From the NCBI GenBank assembly GCA_017627255.1, contig JAGAHD010000067.1:1-55453 (forward strand): a DNA stretch of 55,453 nt, given 5' to 3'. Source of the stretch: Bacteroidales bacterium. Its GTDB lineage: Bacteria; Bacteroidota; Bacteroidia; Bacteroidales; UBA932. The notes below the pieces were generated by a model that saw only the letters and a program-made list of their open reading frames with translations, had not been told where the DNA came from and did not search any database. Both the position numbers and the translations under genes were made by a program. Every line of letters begins with the position of its first letter. The first letter of the stretch is position 1. Positions 17,750 to 26,325 of this stretch are shown here, in pieces.

Positions 17750-18589
17750 CTAAGGATTCTCGACCATATTCCGCGCCATCCGACGCAACTGGGAGCGCGT
17801 GTGGCCATGACGGGGAGTCAACTGATAGTAAACACCGAAGGTCACCGCCCCGTCCAGCGGATAGGCGAACCGGTAATAATAGGGGCTCAGGTAATCCGGT
17901 TGGAAAAAGGATCCCCATCCCCATTTGACCTGGACATTCAGATGGAACTCGAATGGATCGAACATCAGCCCGAATCCGAGTCCGCCCTGAACACCGTACG
18001 AATAACGCAAGTCCGTATCCTTGAAATCGTTGAGGATCTCTTCGGCCACACTGGGACCGGACCGGCTGATATTCATCCGATATCCTCCGTAGATACCCGC
18101 CTTGACCAGGATCTTGAAATACTCCCCGATATCCAGATGGCCGTGCGTCAGCAGGAACACTTCGGGGACCTCCATGACCACTTCATAGGCACCTTCGATA
18201 TTCGGCGTTATGCCGGTCTGCTTGTTCTTCTTGAATCTATACCCTTCGTAATTGTGCTGGAAACCGAATTCCATCCCCAGATTCGGGAACATGTTCATCA
18301 TGGTGGCGTGCCGCACGATCGAAAAGCCGTAAACAGGGTACTGGGGATAGAAAGAGAGGGTGCGGGTCGGATTGAACATCGCGTGGATGAGGGACACGCC
18401 GCCATACCCTCCGACCATCCAGTAATGGTTGGGCCTTGCCTGCTTAGGCAGGCTCAGACTATCCAGATAACTGTCTGTAACGGAATCCGGAAGATGGAAA
18501 AACTCCACCTCCACATCTACGTTCTGGGCATGAAGGGCAGCCTGGCAGGACAACAAGGCCACCACCAACAGGGACACGATTTTCTTCAT
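17750..18589 (-). CDS. Outer-membrane beta-barrel-like protein of unknown role
   Basis: The protein has 279 residues. A signal peptide (about 1-22, ending ALHAQ) is followed by a stretch of alternating polar and aromatic segments with many Tyr, Phe and Gly residues (WMVGGYGGVS, FKILVKAGIYGGYRM, YSYGVQGGLGFGLMF, GAVTFGVYYQL), typical of a small porin-like barrel. The end is a basic tail. The ATG overlaps the stop of the upstream Ig-like lipoprotein gene (ATGA), suggesting the two are made together at the envelope. No enzyme motif was seen. Confidence 0.7.
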   Translation of the reverse strand: MKKIVSLLVVALLSCQAALHAQNVDVEVEFFHLPDSVTDSYLDSLSLPKQARPNHYWMVGGYGGVSLIHAMFNPTRTLSFYPQYPVYGFSIVRHATMMNMFPNLGMEFGFQHNYEGYRFKKNKQTGITPNIEGAYEVVMEVPEVFLLTHGHLDIGEYFKILVKAGIYGGYRMNISRSGPSVAEEILNDFKDTDLRYSYGVQGGLGFGLMFDPFEFHLNVQVKWGWGSFFQPDYLSPYYYRFAYPLDGAVTFGVYYQLTPRHGHTRSQLRRMARNMVENP

Positions 18590-20382
18590 CGGAACAGTTC
18601 CTCCAGATTGACTTGCTGCACGAGTTCCGACCGCTCGGGAATATTGATCAGGAATTTGTCGTCCAGTTTGAAGAATTTGACTTTTTCAGGCTGGCGGTGG
18701 GCCAGGAGCACACCGCTGTCCACGATATTGTTCCGGTTCACATCCTCCGTAATCCGGAGGCAATAATTCCCGGTTTTCAGATAGGGGAAAACCACGGTCC
18801 GGTCCGAATCGATGATGAAACTGCGGATCACCTTGTCCCGCTTCTCGTTCAGCAGGTCGATGATGTACTTGTTCTTTACCCCGGAAACCTCCATCAACAG
18901 GGTGCTGAGCTTCTCATCGTTGGGGAGACTGACCTTCAGTTCCGTGCTGTCGTTGTAGAAACCGTTGACATCCCGGAATTTCCGGTAAGGGATTTTCAGG
19001 TAATAGTCATACCCGGGCTGAAGCTTTTCTTGTGGCATGACGGTGAAACGCCGGAGATTCGTGGAATCCTGCGTCACCGAGACCTTGCCGATGCTCTCCT
19101 GCTGGCGGGGATTGACGGAACGGAACTTGAGGGAATCCCAGGCCGACTCGATCAGCGGATACTTGAACTCCAGCTGGAAACCATACTGTTCGATGGTACT
19201 CCCGTCCGCAACGGACGTGAAGACCGCCACCGTATCCTCATGCTTGATATCGCGACGGGAACTCTTCTGGAGCTCGGCCCGGAGTTTCTTGTCCAGGGCC
19301 AGCTTGACCAGCTCGTCAGTCGGAACCAGGCGTCCGTTCGTATCGGTCTTGTCATAATTGATCTGCAGGAAGAGCGTATCCGGCATTTTCCGCTGGTCAT
19401 TGACCCAAAGCTCCAGACTGTCCCGCTGAAGATTAAACTGGGAGATCAGTTTCTCCTTCGGCAACCCCCTGAATTTCATGGAGTTGATCTTTGTATCCGG
19501 CGCCATGAAGGTCAGATGAGCAGTACGAAGTCCGACCCGCTCCTTCTTCATTATCATCTGTTTGGAGGGTTTTTCCCGGAAAACATTGAGCTCCAGTTCA
19601 CTCTTTCTTGCGAGACAGAGCGCCGTATCCTTCATGTCAAACTTCTTGAACTCGTAAATGGAGTCGTTGAACACCGTCACGGGGCGGAAAACCGAATCCA
19701 GGAAGGCAACACTTTCCTGGTCCGGATCATAGATATTGTTGTTGTTCGCATCCCGGATCGCATACACGCGGTACACGGTATCCTTGATATTGCGAAGGCT
19801 GAAGAAGCCCCAGTCATCCGTCTTGGCGGCAGCATCAGGCCGATGCTTGAGGACCGCCGAATCCGCATGGTCCTTGTACAGGAGTACCGTCGCATTCTTG
19901 ATCGGAACGAGGGAATTGCAGTCCTGAACCGTACCCGTCACGCACATGGAATCGATATGGTCTCCCGTTGAGAAGACATAAGTGAACCCTTCATACATGT
20001 TGCCTTCATTGTTGTCGGCGATGGCTCCGGTAATATCCAGGGTATACGTCGTGTTGGTGTCCAGGTCCGATTCGAAGGTCACGATGATGCTTTTGCCGGA
20101 AATCCGGTATTTCGGCTTCTTCTCCAAGGGAGGGGAGAGGAAGATATTGTTGGCTTCCTTGACAACTACGTATTCGTCAAACGTGAACTTGATCTGTGTT
20201 TTGTGGACGGGCATATTCGTCGTTCCGGGGAAGGGAACCGTCTTAACCAGGACAGGAGGGATCGTATCCTTGGGGCCGCCGCTGGGCGGGGTCGTCGTAT
20301 TCGCACAGCCAGACGGCAGCATCATTGCCCCCAGCACGAGGGCGGCGGGAATCAGCGGCAGATATTTGGTCAGTCTATTCAT
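18586..20382 (-). CDS. Lipoprotein with N-terminal SbsA/Big_5 Ig-like domain
   Basis: The protein has 598 residues. Lipoprotein signal with Cys26 in MLPSGCANT, then a Thr/Pro-rich segment (TTPPSGGPKDTIPPVL) typical of this Bacteroidota family. An Ig-like domain follows at about 40-140 (KFTFDEYVVV, TTYTLDITGAIADNNEGN). A carboxypeptidase-regulatory-like segment (VTGTVQDCNSLVPIKNATVL) is near 150. The rest is beta-rich and unassigned. Overlaps rsh upstream and the barrel gene downstream, each as ATGA. Probably faces the periplasm or surface; its role is unknown. Confidence 0.78.
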   Translation of the reverse strand: MNRLTKYLPLIPAALVLGAMMLPSGCANTTTPPSGGPKDTIPPVLVKTVPFPGTTNMPVHKTQIKFTFDEYVVVKEANNIFLSPPLEKKPKYRISGKSIIVTFESDLDTNTTYTLDITGAIADNNEGNMYEGFTYVFSTGDHIDSMCVTGTVQDCNSLVPIKNATVLLYKDHADSAVLKHRPDAAAKTDDWGFFSLRNIKDTVYRVYAIRDANNNNIYDPDQESVAFLDSVFRPVTVFNDSIYEFKKFDMKDTALCLARKSELELNVFREKPSKQMIMKKERVGLRTAHLTFMAPDTKINSMKFRGLPKEKLISQFNLQRDSLELWVNDQRKMPDTLFLQINYDKTDTNGRLVPTDELVKLALDKKLRAELQKSSRRDIKHEDTVAVFTSVADGSTIEQYGFQLEFKYPLIESAWDSLKFRSVNPRQQESIGKVSVTQDSTNLRRFTVMPQEKLQPGYDYYLKIPYRKFRDVNGFYNDSTELKVSLPNDEKLSTLLMEVSGVKNKYIIDLLNEKRDKVIRSFIIDSDRTVVFPYLKTGNYCLRITEDVNRNNIVDSGVLLAHRQPEKVKFFKLDDKFLINIPERSELVQQVNLEELFR

Positions 20383-22619
20383 AATTCACTTCTAGTAACA
20401 GATTCTATGCCTTCAATGCCGGAAAGTTTGTGAAGCATTTTTTCCAGGATCTCCCTGCTGTTGACATACAGATCGATAAAGCCTTCAAAAAGACCTTCTT
20501 CCGCCGTCAGGTTGAGCCGGCGCATATTGACGCCCATCACCAGCGACAAATAGCGGGAAATCTCGTTCAGCAGCCCGACACGGTCGATTCCCTTGATGGA
20601 AATGCGGACCAAGAAGGATTTTTCCTCTGCGGGGGCCAACCATTTCGGCACGACTACCCAGTCCCCATGCTTAGCCGCGATACTCTCCGCAACCGGACAG
20701 GATTTTTTGTGGACGGTAACGGTTCCGTCCGGGGATTTGAAACCCACCACGGGATCTCCGGGAATCGGATTGCAGCAGGTAGCGATGACAAAGCGCGGTC
20801 CGTCCGGATTGTCCCCTCCGATCACATATGTCTCGGGCGTTTTGACTTTCTCATCCCGCTTGATAATCTTCCGTAAAAGGGAAAGACGGTGCTGCCGGGT
20901 TTTTTTGAGCACTTCGGCCAGATTGTTCAGTTTGAGAAGGCCGATGCCGATCCGGTAGAACAGTTCTTCCCTGTTCGGCGTATCATAGGCAACCTCAATC
21001 TTCTGGAGAGTATCCTCATCCAGCTTGTATCCGAGTGAGATGACCTGGTCTTCCAGCGTTTTCCGGCCGAAATCGGCGGTCTGCTTGCGTTCGTTCTTGA
21101 AATAATCGATCACCACGCTTTTGGCCCGGTGGGTCTGGAGGAACTGAAGCCATTCCCGCTTGGGATGTTCGTCCTCCGCCGTGATGATTTCAATCTGGTC
21201 TCCAGTCTTGATGACATGACTGAGGGAGACCAGCCGCTGGTTTACCTTGGCGGCAATAGCCTTGTTTCCGATCTCGGTATGGATCAGATATGCGAAATCC
21301 AGTACGGTCGCCCCTTTCTGGATGGCTCGCTGCTCTCCCTTCGGGGTAAACACATAGATCTCGGAACTGGTAAGGTCGTTGTGGATGATGTCCAGCAGTT
21401 CCAGTGCATTGACGTCGGGATTTACCAGGATATCCTTGATCCGTGCCAGCCACAGGTCCATTTCGTTGTCGTTCTCGCCGATGTATCCGTTTTTCTTGTA
21501 GGCCCAGTGGGCCGCGATACCCTTTTCGGCGATGTCATCCATGCGGCGGGTACGGATCTGCACCTCCACCCAGATTCCGGAAGGACTGAGCAGCGTACAA
21601 TGCAATGCTTCATATCCGTTAGACTTGGGATGCTTGACCCAGTCCCGCAACCGCTCCGGCATGTACCGGTAGATACCCGTGATGATGGAGAAGATATGAT
21701 AGCACTGGTCACGCTCCGTCTCGGTGGAATGGGAATCCGCCTCGAAAATAATCCGGATGGCGTACAGGTCGTAGATCTGCTCGAAAGGGATCTGTTTGAC
21801 CTGCATCTTGTGCCACGCTGAATACGGCGTCTTGACACGTTTCTTGATTTCGAAACGGAAACCCGCTTTCTGGAGCGCTGCCTCTATCGGCGAGACGAAT
21901 GCGTTGATCTCCTGCTCCCGCTCCTTGATATTCCGGTTGATCTTGGAATTGATTTCCTCATAGGCATCCGGCTCCTTGTACCGCAGCCAGATATTCTCCA
22001 ACTCAGACTTGACACTGTACAGGCCCAGCCGGTGGGCCAGCGGGATGAAAATAAACATCGTCTCGCTCAGGATCTTGTCCCGTTTGTGCTCCGGCATGAA
22101 TTCGATGGTCCGGCAATTGTGCAGACGGTCAGCGAGCTTGATGAGGACGACACGCGGATCATCATTCAGCGTCAGAAGGATACGCTTGAAATTCTCGGCC
22201 TGGATGCTTTGACCCGAAATGTCCGTCAGCTTGTTCTTGTCCTCGTTGTCCAGCACGGTCTTGATTTTCGTCAATCCGTCCACCAGGCTCGCGATCTTGT
22301 CACCGAAACGTTCCCGCAGGTCCTCCACCGTATAATCCGTATCCTCCACGACATCGTGGAGCAAAGCGGCTGAAATGGACTTGTACCCCAGGCCGATGTC
22401 ATCAACGACAATCTGCGCCACGGCAATCGGATGGAGCATATAAGGCTCTCCGCTCCGGCGCCGTACGTTCTTATGGGCCTCGTTGGCAAAATCAAAGGCC
22501 TGCCGGACGATGGAAAGTTCCCTTTCATCCGCACAGCGCCGTTTCGCCGAAGTCATCAGGGTTTCACAATCCCGGGCGATCACTTCGTAATCCTTCTCCG
22601 TAAACTCCGAATAACTCAT
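20379..22619 (-). CDS. Bifunctional (p)ppGpp synthetase/hydrolase (RelA/SpoT homologue)
   Basis: Makes and breaks down the alarmone (p)ppGpp. The protein has 746 residues. The hydrolase HD domain has H88-D89 in LLHDVVEDTDYT, so hydrolase activity is expected. The synthetase domain has YDLYAIRIIF and GYEALHCTLLSPSG, then VEVQIRTRRMDDIAEKGIAA. A TGS domain follows (YVFTPKGEQRAIQKGATVLDF). The C-terminal half has a zinc-finger-like segment (CCNPIPGDPVVGF) and an ACT domain near the end (RISIKGIDRVGLLNEISRYL). Overlaps the downstream lipoprotein gene by 4 nt; ligA lies upstream with a 48-nt gap. Confidence 0.95.
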   Translation of the reverse strand: MSYSEFTEKDYEVIARDCETLMTSAKRRCADERELSIVRQAFDFANEAHKNVRRRSGEPYMLHPIAVAQIVVDDIGLGYKSISAALLHDVVEDTDYTVEDLRERFGDKIASLVDGLTKIKTVLDNEDKNKLTDISGQSIQAENFKRILLTLNDDPRVVLIKLADRLHNCRTIEFMPEHKRDKILSETMFIFIPLAHRLGLYSVKSELENIWLRYKEPDAYEEINSKINRNIKEREQEINAFVSPIEAALQKAGFRFEIKKRVKTPYSAWHKMQVKQIPFEQIYDLYAIRIIFEADSHSTETERDQCYHIFSIITGIYRYMPERLRDWVKHPKSNGYEALHCTLLSPSGIWVEVQIRTRRMDDIAEKGIAAHWAYKKNGYIGENDNEMDLWLARIKDILVNPDVNALELLDIIHNDLTSSEIYVFTPKGEQRAIQKGATVLDFAYLIHTEIGNKAIAAKVNQRLVSLSHVIKTGDQIEIITAEDEHPKREWLQFLQTHRAKSVVIDYFKNERKQTADFGRKTLEDQVISLGYKLDEDTLQKIEVAYDTPNREELFYRIGIGLLKLNNLAEVLKKTRQHRLSLLRKIIKRDEKVKTPETYVIGGDNPDGPRFVIATCCNPIPGDPVVGFKSPDGTVTVHKKSCPVAESIAAKHGDWVVVPKWLAPAEEKSFLVRISIKGIDRVGLLNEISRYLSLVMGVNMRRLNLTAEEGLFEGFIDLYVNSREILEKMLHKLSGIEGIESVTRSEL

Positions 22620-22667
22620 TCTGTCGTCATCAATTATCTTTTATTGTTCCCCTCCATCCCGTGACCT

Positions 22668-24737
22668 TCAAAACAGCGTCAGTTCCGTTTCCGCTTCCGG
22701 CGCAGGACCACCCGCGGGCAACATGGCACGGAAATCCTCCTCGGACAGGACAGGAATGCCGAGCGACGCCGCCTTGCGCAGTTTTTCCGGCCCCGGCTTG
22801 CTTCCGGCCAGCAGGAAAGCGGTCTTACCGGAAAGGGAAGAACTGTTCTTACCCCCATTCGCCTCGATCAACGCCTTCATTTCATCCCGGGAAACTGAAA
22901 AATTCCCGCTGATGACAATGGTTTTCCCCTCCAGGGCATCGGAAACCCCGCCCTCAGAGCGGCTGACCGTAAACTGCAGGCCGGCATCTTTCAGACGGCG
23001 GATTTCTTCCAGGTGACGCGGATCCCGGCAGAACCGGAAAATACTGTCCGCAATGACCTCACCGACCTCCGGCACCCCGAGCAGTTCCTCTTTGGAGGCG
23101 GAAACGATCCGGTCCATATCGCCGAAATGCCTGGCCACATCCCGAGCTGTCGTTTCTCCGACATACCGGATACCGATGGCAAAGAGAACCCGTTCGAAAG
23201 GAACGTTCCGCGATTCCCGGAGACTGTCAAGAAAGCGCCTCGCAGACTTCTCCTTCCATCCTTCCAGCATAAGCAACTGATGCTCCTGCAGATCGTAGAA
23301 ATCAGCCGGAGTATGCACCAGATCCAGGTTGTACAATTGCTCAACCGTCGCATCCCCGGCCAGGATATTCATCGCTTTGCGCCCCAGGAAATGAACAAGA
23401 CGCCCCTTGATCTGAGTCGGACAACCGTCGGTATTGGGGCAAAACCATTTTGCCTCTCCCTCCGGTTTCACGAGCGGAGTGCCACAATCCGGACAGACCG
23501 TCGGGAAAGTGGGGCGCCGCGCTCCCGCGGGCCGCCGGGATTCCTCGACGCCCGTTATCTTGGGAATGATTTCGCCACCTTTCTCCACATAGACCCAGTC
23601 ACCCTCATGAAGGTCCAGCATCTCCATCTGGTCCTCGTTGACCAGAGTGGCCCGCCGAACCATCGTCCCGGACAGGAAAACCGGCTCCATGTTGGCGACA
23701 GGGGTCACCGCACCGGTGCGACCTACCTGATAGTCGATGCTCAGGATGGGGGTCAAGGCCTGTTCCGCCTTGAATTTATATGCGACGGCCCAGCGGGGGG
23801 ACTTGGCGGTATAGCCAAGCTGCCGCTGGGCATCCATCTCGTTGATCTTGATGACAATCCCGTCCGTAGCATACGGGAGCCGCTTCCGCGCCGTATCCCA
23901 ATGAGCGATAAAAGCTTCTATCTCCTCGATGTTCCGGCACAGTTTCCGGTCATCAGAAACAGGCAGGCCCCATGCACGGGCCGCCTTGAGGGCGTCATCA
24001 TGGGTCGGGTAGTCAACCTGGCCGGCCGGGATATGGTACAGGGTGCAGAACAGGCCGCGTCTGGCAACTTCTTCCGGATCCTGCAGCTTCAGGGAACCGC
24101 TCGCCGCATTGCGGGGATTGGCAAAAGGCTGGTCCTCATTCGCTTCCCGTTCCCTGTTAAGCCGATCAAAGGAATCGTATGGCATCAGGACTTCCCCCCG
24201 GATTTCGAATTCATCCGGCCAGCCCGTCCCTTGCAGGGTAACGGGAATGTTGGCGATCCTCCGGGCATTGGCCGTCACATCGTCGCCGACAACGCCGTCC
24301 CCGCGCGTAAGGGCCCTGAACAGCCTTCCGTTACGATAGGTCAGGCAGATAGCCGTTCCGTCAAACTTCAGTTCACAGCAGTAGGAGAATGGACCCTCAA
24401 GCGTCTTTGATGCCCTTTCCGCGAATTCTTCCACTTCGCCGATACTGTACGTATTGCCGAGCGAAAGCATCGGGTACTTATGCGGGAACTTGGCGAATTC
24501 CTTGCTGCCGGGAGCCTGGTCTTCAGGCGTTTCCAAATCACTGCCTACCCGCTGGGTAGGGGAATCCGGCGTGCGGTATTCGGGATACTGTCTCTCCAGG
24601 TCTTCCAGCTCATGCATGAGCTGGTCGTACTCGAAGTCCGACATCGTCGGGGCATTCTCCACATAGTATTTCCGGCTATTCTCCCAAAGAACGGCCTTGA
24701 GCCATTCGATCCGCTGTTTCGCCTGCGTAAAATCCAT
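22668..24737 (-). CDS. ligA: NAD-dependent DNA ligase LigA
   Basis: Seals nicks in DNA with NAD as cofactor. The protein has 689 residues from ATG 24737. A TTG at 24758 would add seven codons but would fall at about the inferred transcription start. The domains appear in order: Ia (SDFEYDQLMHELEDLE), adenylation with the active-site lysine K124 in ELKFDG, and OB fold. A Cys4 zinc finger follows (CPDCG, then CPNTDGC), then HhH repeats and a BRCT domain at the end (GKTIVISGNFSVSRDEMKAL). First gene of the minus-strand run down to the esterase. Confidence 0.97.
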   Translation of the reverse strand: MDFTQAKQRIEWLKAVLWENSRKYYVENAPTMSDFEYDQLMHELEDLERQYPEYRTPDSPTQRVGSDLETPEDQAPGSKEFAKFPHKYPMLSLGNTYSIGEVEEFAERASKTLEGPFSYCCELKFDGTAICLTYRNGRLFRALTRGDGVVGDDVTANARRIANIPVTLQGTGWPDEFEIRGEVLMPYDSFDRLNREREANEDQPFANPRNAASGSLKLQDPEEVARRGLFCTLYHIPAGQVDYPTHDDALKAARAWGLPVSDDRKLCRNIEEIEAFIAHWDTARKRLPYATDGIVIKINEMDAQRQLGYTAKSPRWAVAYKFKAEQALTPILSIDYQVGRTGAVTPVANMEPVFLSGTMVRRATLVNEDQMEMLDLHEGDWVYVEKGGEIIPKITGVEESRRPAGARRPTFPTVCPDCGTPLVKPEGEAKWFCPNTDGCPTQIKGRLVHFLGRKAMNILAGDATVEQLYNLDLVHTPADFYDLQEHQLLMLEGWKEKSARRFLDSLRESRNVPFERVLFAIGIRYVGETTARDVARHFGDMDRIVSASKEELLGVPEVGEVIADSIFRFCRDPRHLEEIRRLKDAGLQFTVSRSEGGVSDALEGKTIVISGNFSVSRDEMKALIEANGGKNSSSLSGKTAFLLAGSKPGPEKLRKAASLGIPVLSEEDFRAMLPAGGPAPEAETELTLF

Positions 24738-24762
24738 ATTCCGGTACAATTCGTTCAAATTA

Positions 24763-24770
24763 CAAATATA
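24763..24770 (-). promoter_or_regulatory. -7 element of ligA
   Basis: Minus-strand TATATTTG, a full consensus match with no clear -33 element. The inferred start is near 24757-24759, about 20 nt before ATG 24737, which supports that start codon. Confidence 0.6.
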
Positions 24771-25049
24771 ATGAAAAAATCGCGAAAAACGGGTATGTAT
24801 ATGCTTTGATTTCCTGCAAATCCGCTTATCATCGGACAGAAAATGAAAAAGAGATTCAACTCATTCTCCAATCGGGTGGACAACGTCGGGATTTCCGTCT
24901 AAAACGACATCTCGCCGACACGGGAAAAAGTTCTCCGCCAAGGCGTTTGTCACCCGGATATCCGATGCTCACGAGAGGGGAAATATCACCATGTGAAGGT
25001 GAAACAGTCAAGTTCTTCCGGAAGCCGATGATTTCTAATTAAAAATTCT

Positions 25050-25057
25050 TAAATTTG
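25050..25057 (+). promoter_or_regulatory. -7 element of the phosphofructokinase gene
   Basis: TAAATTTG matches the phylum consensus. The inferred start is near 25062, about 33 nt before ATG 25095. The -33 element is weak. Confidence 0.55.
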
Positions 25058-25094
25058 TGCGCTCATTTGAAACAACGAACAAATTCTATACAAA

Positions 25095-26324
25095 ATGAAA
25101 GATTCCATCATTATCCTCTGCGGAGGTGGCCCGGCTCCGGGCATGAACACGGTCGTGATGTCCGTCGCCAAGACTTTCCTCTCCAACGGTTACCGCGTCA
25201 TCGGACTGCACGGCGGTTACAGCGGTCTTTTCTCCAAGACTCCCCGCACGGAAGACATTGACTTCTTCAAGGCGGATGCTTATTTCAACCGGGGCGGCAG
25301 CTATCTGCAGATGAGCCGTTTCAAGCCCACTGACAAGGATTTCGAAGAAAATTTCAACCTGAGCCTGTTTCAGGACAACAACATCAAGCTCCTGGTGACC
25401 GTAGGCGGTGACGATACCGCATCCACGGCAAACCGCATCGCCAAGTTCCTGGAGGCCAAGCAGTATCCTATCCACAACATCCACGTTCCCAAGACTATCG
25501 ACAACGACCTTCCGCTGCCGAACAACGCCCCGACTTTCGGTTTTAATTCCGCCAAGAACGAGGGCGCGCACCTTGCCCGCACAGTGTACGAAGATGCCCG
25601 TACTTCCGGCAATTGGTTCATCATCAGCGCCATGGGACGTTCCGCTGGCCATCTTGCCCTGGGTATCGGTGAAGCGACTCACTGCCCGATGACCATTATC
25701 CCGGAGATGTTCAACAAAACCGAAATCACCCTTGACAAGATCGTCCGCCTGGCCCTTTCCGCCATGCTCAAGCGCAGCATCCTCGGTATCGGTTACGGTA
25801 CCGTCGTCGTCGCGGAAGGCGTATTCCACGACCTGGATCCGCAGGAAATCAAGAATGCCGGCGTCTCCATGACCTATGACGAGCATGGACATCCTGAACT
25901 CGGCAAAATCTCCAAGGCGGTCCTTTTCAACGATATCCTCGAGAAGGAATTCAAGAAATACGGCCTGAAGGTTAAGACCCGCCCGGTGGAGATCGGCTAC
26001 GATGTCCGCTGCCAGGATCCTATCGCCTATGACCTGACTTACTGCTCCGAACTTGCCATGGGTGCGTATGAACTCTTCACGAAGGGGGAGACCGGCTGCA
26101 TGGTCTATGTCGATACAGACGGAGAAGCCCATCCGCTCTACCTGAAAGACCTCCAGAACGCCGAAGGCAAGATTCCTCCGCGCCGGGTGAACATCGAGGG
26201 CGGCACCTCCCAAAATTATTTCAACCACATCTGCCACTTCATCACGCCGGCTGATTATGAGGCCGCGAAAAAGTATGTCTCCGATCCGGAGGCCTACGAT
26301 TTTAAGAAGATCCTGAACTGGTAG
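25095..26324 (+). CDS. Diphosphate-dependent 6-phosphofructokinase
   Basis: Phosphorylates fructose 6-phosphate. The protein has 409 residues. Two signature residues point to diphosphate rather than ATP as phosphoryl donor: the second Asp of GGDD (104-107; ATP enzymes have GGDG) and Lys in PKTIDND (132-138; ATP enzymes have PGTIDND). PPi use makes the reaction reversible. Other family motifs are CGGGPAPGMN, the MGRSAGHLAL substrate loop and IPEMF. The size fits the shorter 400-residue PPi-PFK group. It has its own promoter. A GH13 gene follows after 1 nt. Confidence 0.9.
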   Translation: MKDSIIILCGGGPAPGMNTVVMSVAKTFLSNGYRVIGLHGGYSGLFSKTPRTEDIDFFKADAYFNRGGSYLQMSRFKPTDKDFEENFNLSLFQDNNIKLLVTVGGDDTASTANRIAKFLEAKQYPIHNIHVPKTIDNDLPLPNNAPTFGFNSAKNEGAHLARTVYEDARTSGNWFIISAMGRSAGHLALGIGEATHCPMTIIPEMFNKTEITLDKIVRLALSAMLKRSILGIGYGTVVVAEGVFHDLDPQEIKNAGVSMTYDEHGHPELGKISKAVLFNDILEKEFKKYGLKVKTRPVEIGYDVRCQDPIAYDLTYCSELAMGAYELFTKGETGCMVYVDTDGEAHPLYLKDLQNAEGKIPPRRVNIEGGTSQNYFNHICHFITPADYEAAKKYVSDPEAYDFKKILNW

Positions 26325-26325
26325 G

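Larger units (their letters stand above)
24738..25094. other. 357-bp gap between ligA and the phosphofructokinase gene; no gene recognised
   Basis: About 24830-25030 is as GC-rich as the genes, unlike other gaps here. Open frames exist (78 codons at 24806-25042, and 19 codons from ATG 24843) but none has a promoter or a recognisable product. A perfect palindrome CTTCCGGAAG lies at 25015-25024. A TCACC/GGTGA inverted repeat lies just before it. It could be a decayed gene or a structured leader RNA. I cannot name it. Confidence 0.4.

Noticed and set aside
24806..25042. 78-codon frame between ligA and the phosphofructokinase gene
   Set aside because: No promoter, no resemblance to a known protein, unsuitable composition; kept only as an open region.
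25086..26237. 383-codon minus-strand frame over the phosphofructokinase gene
   Set aside because: Antisense shadow; no promoter or motif.
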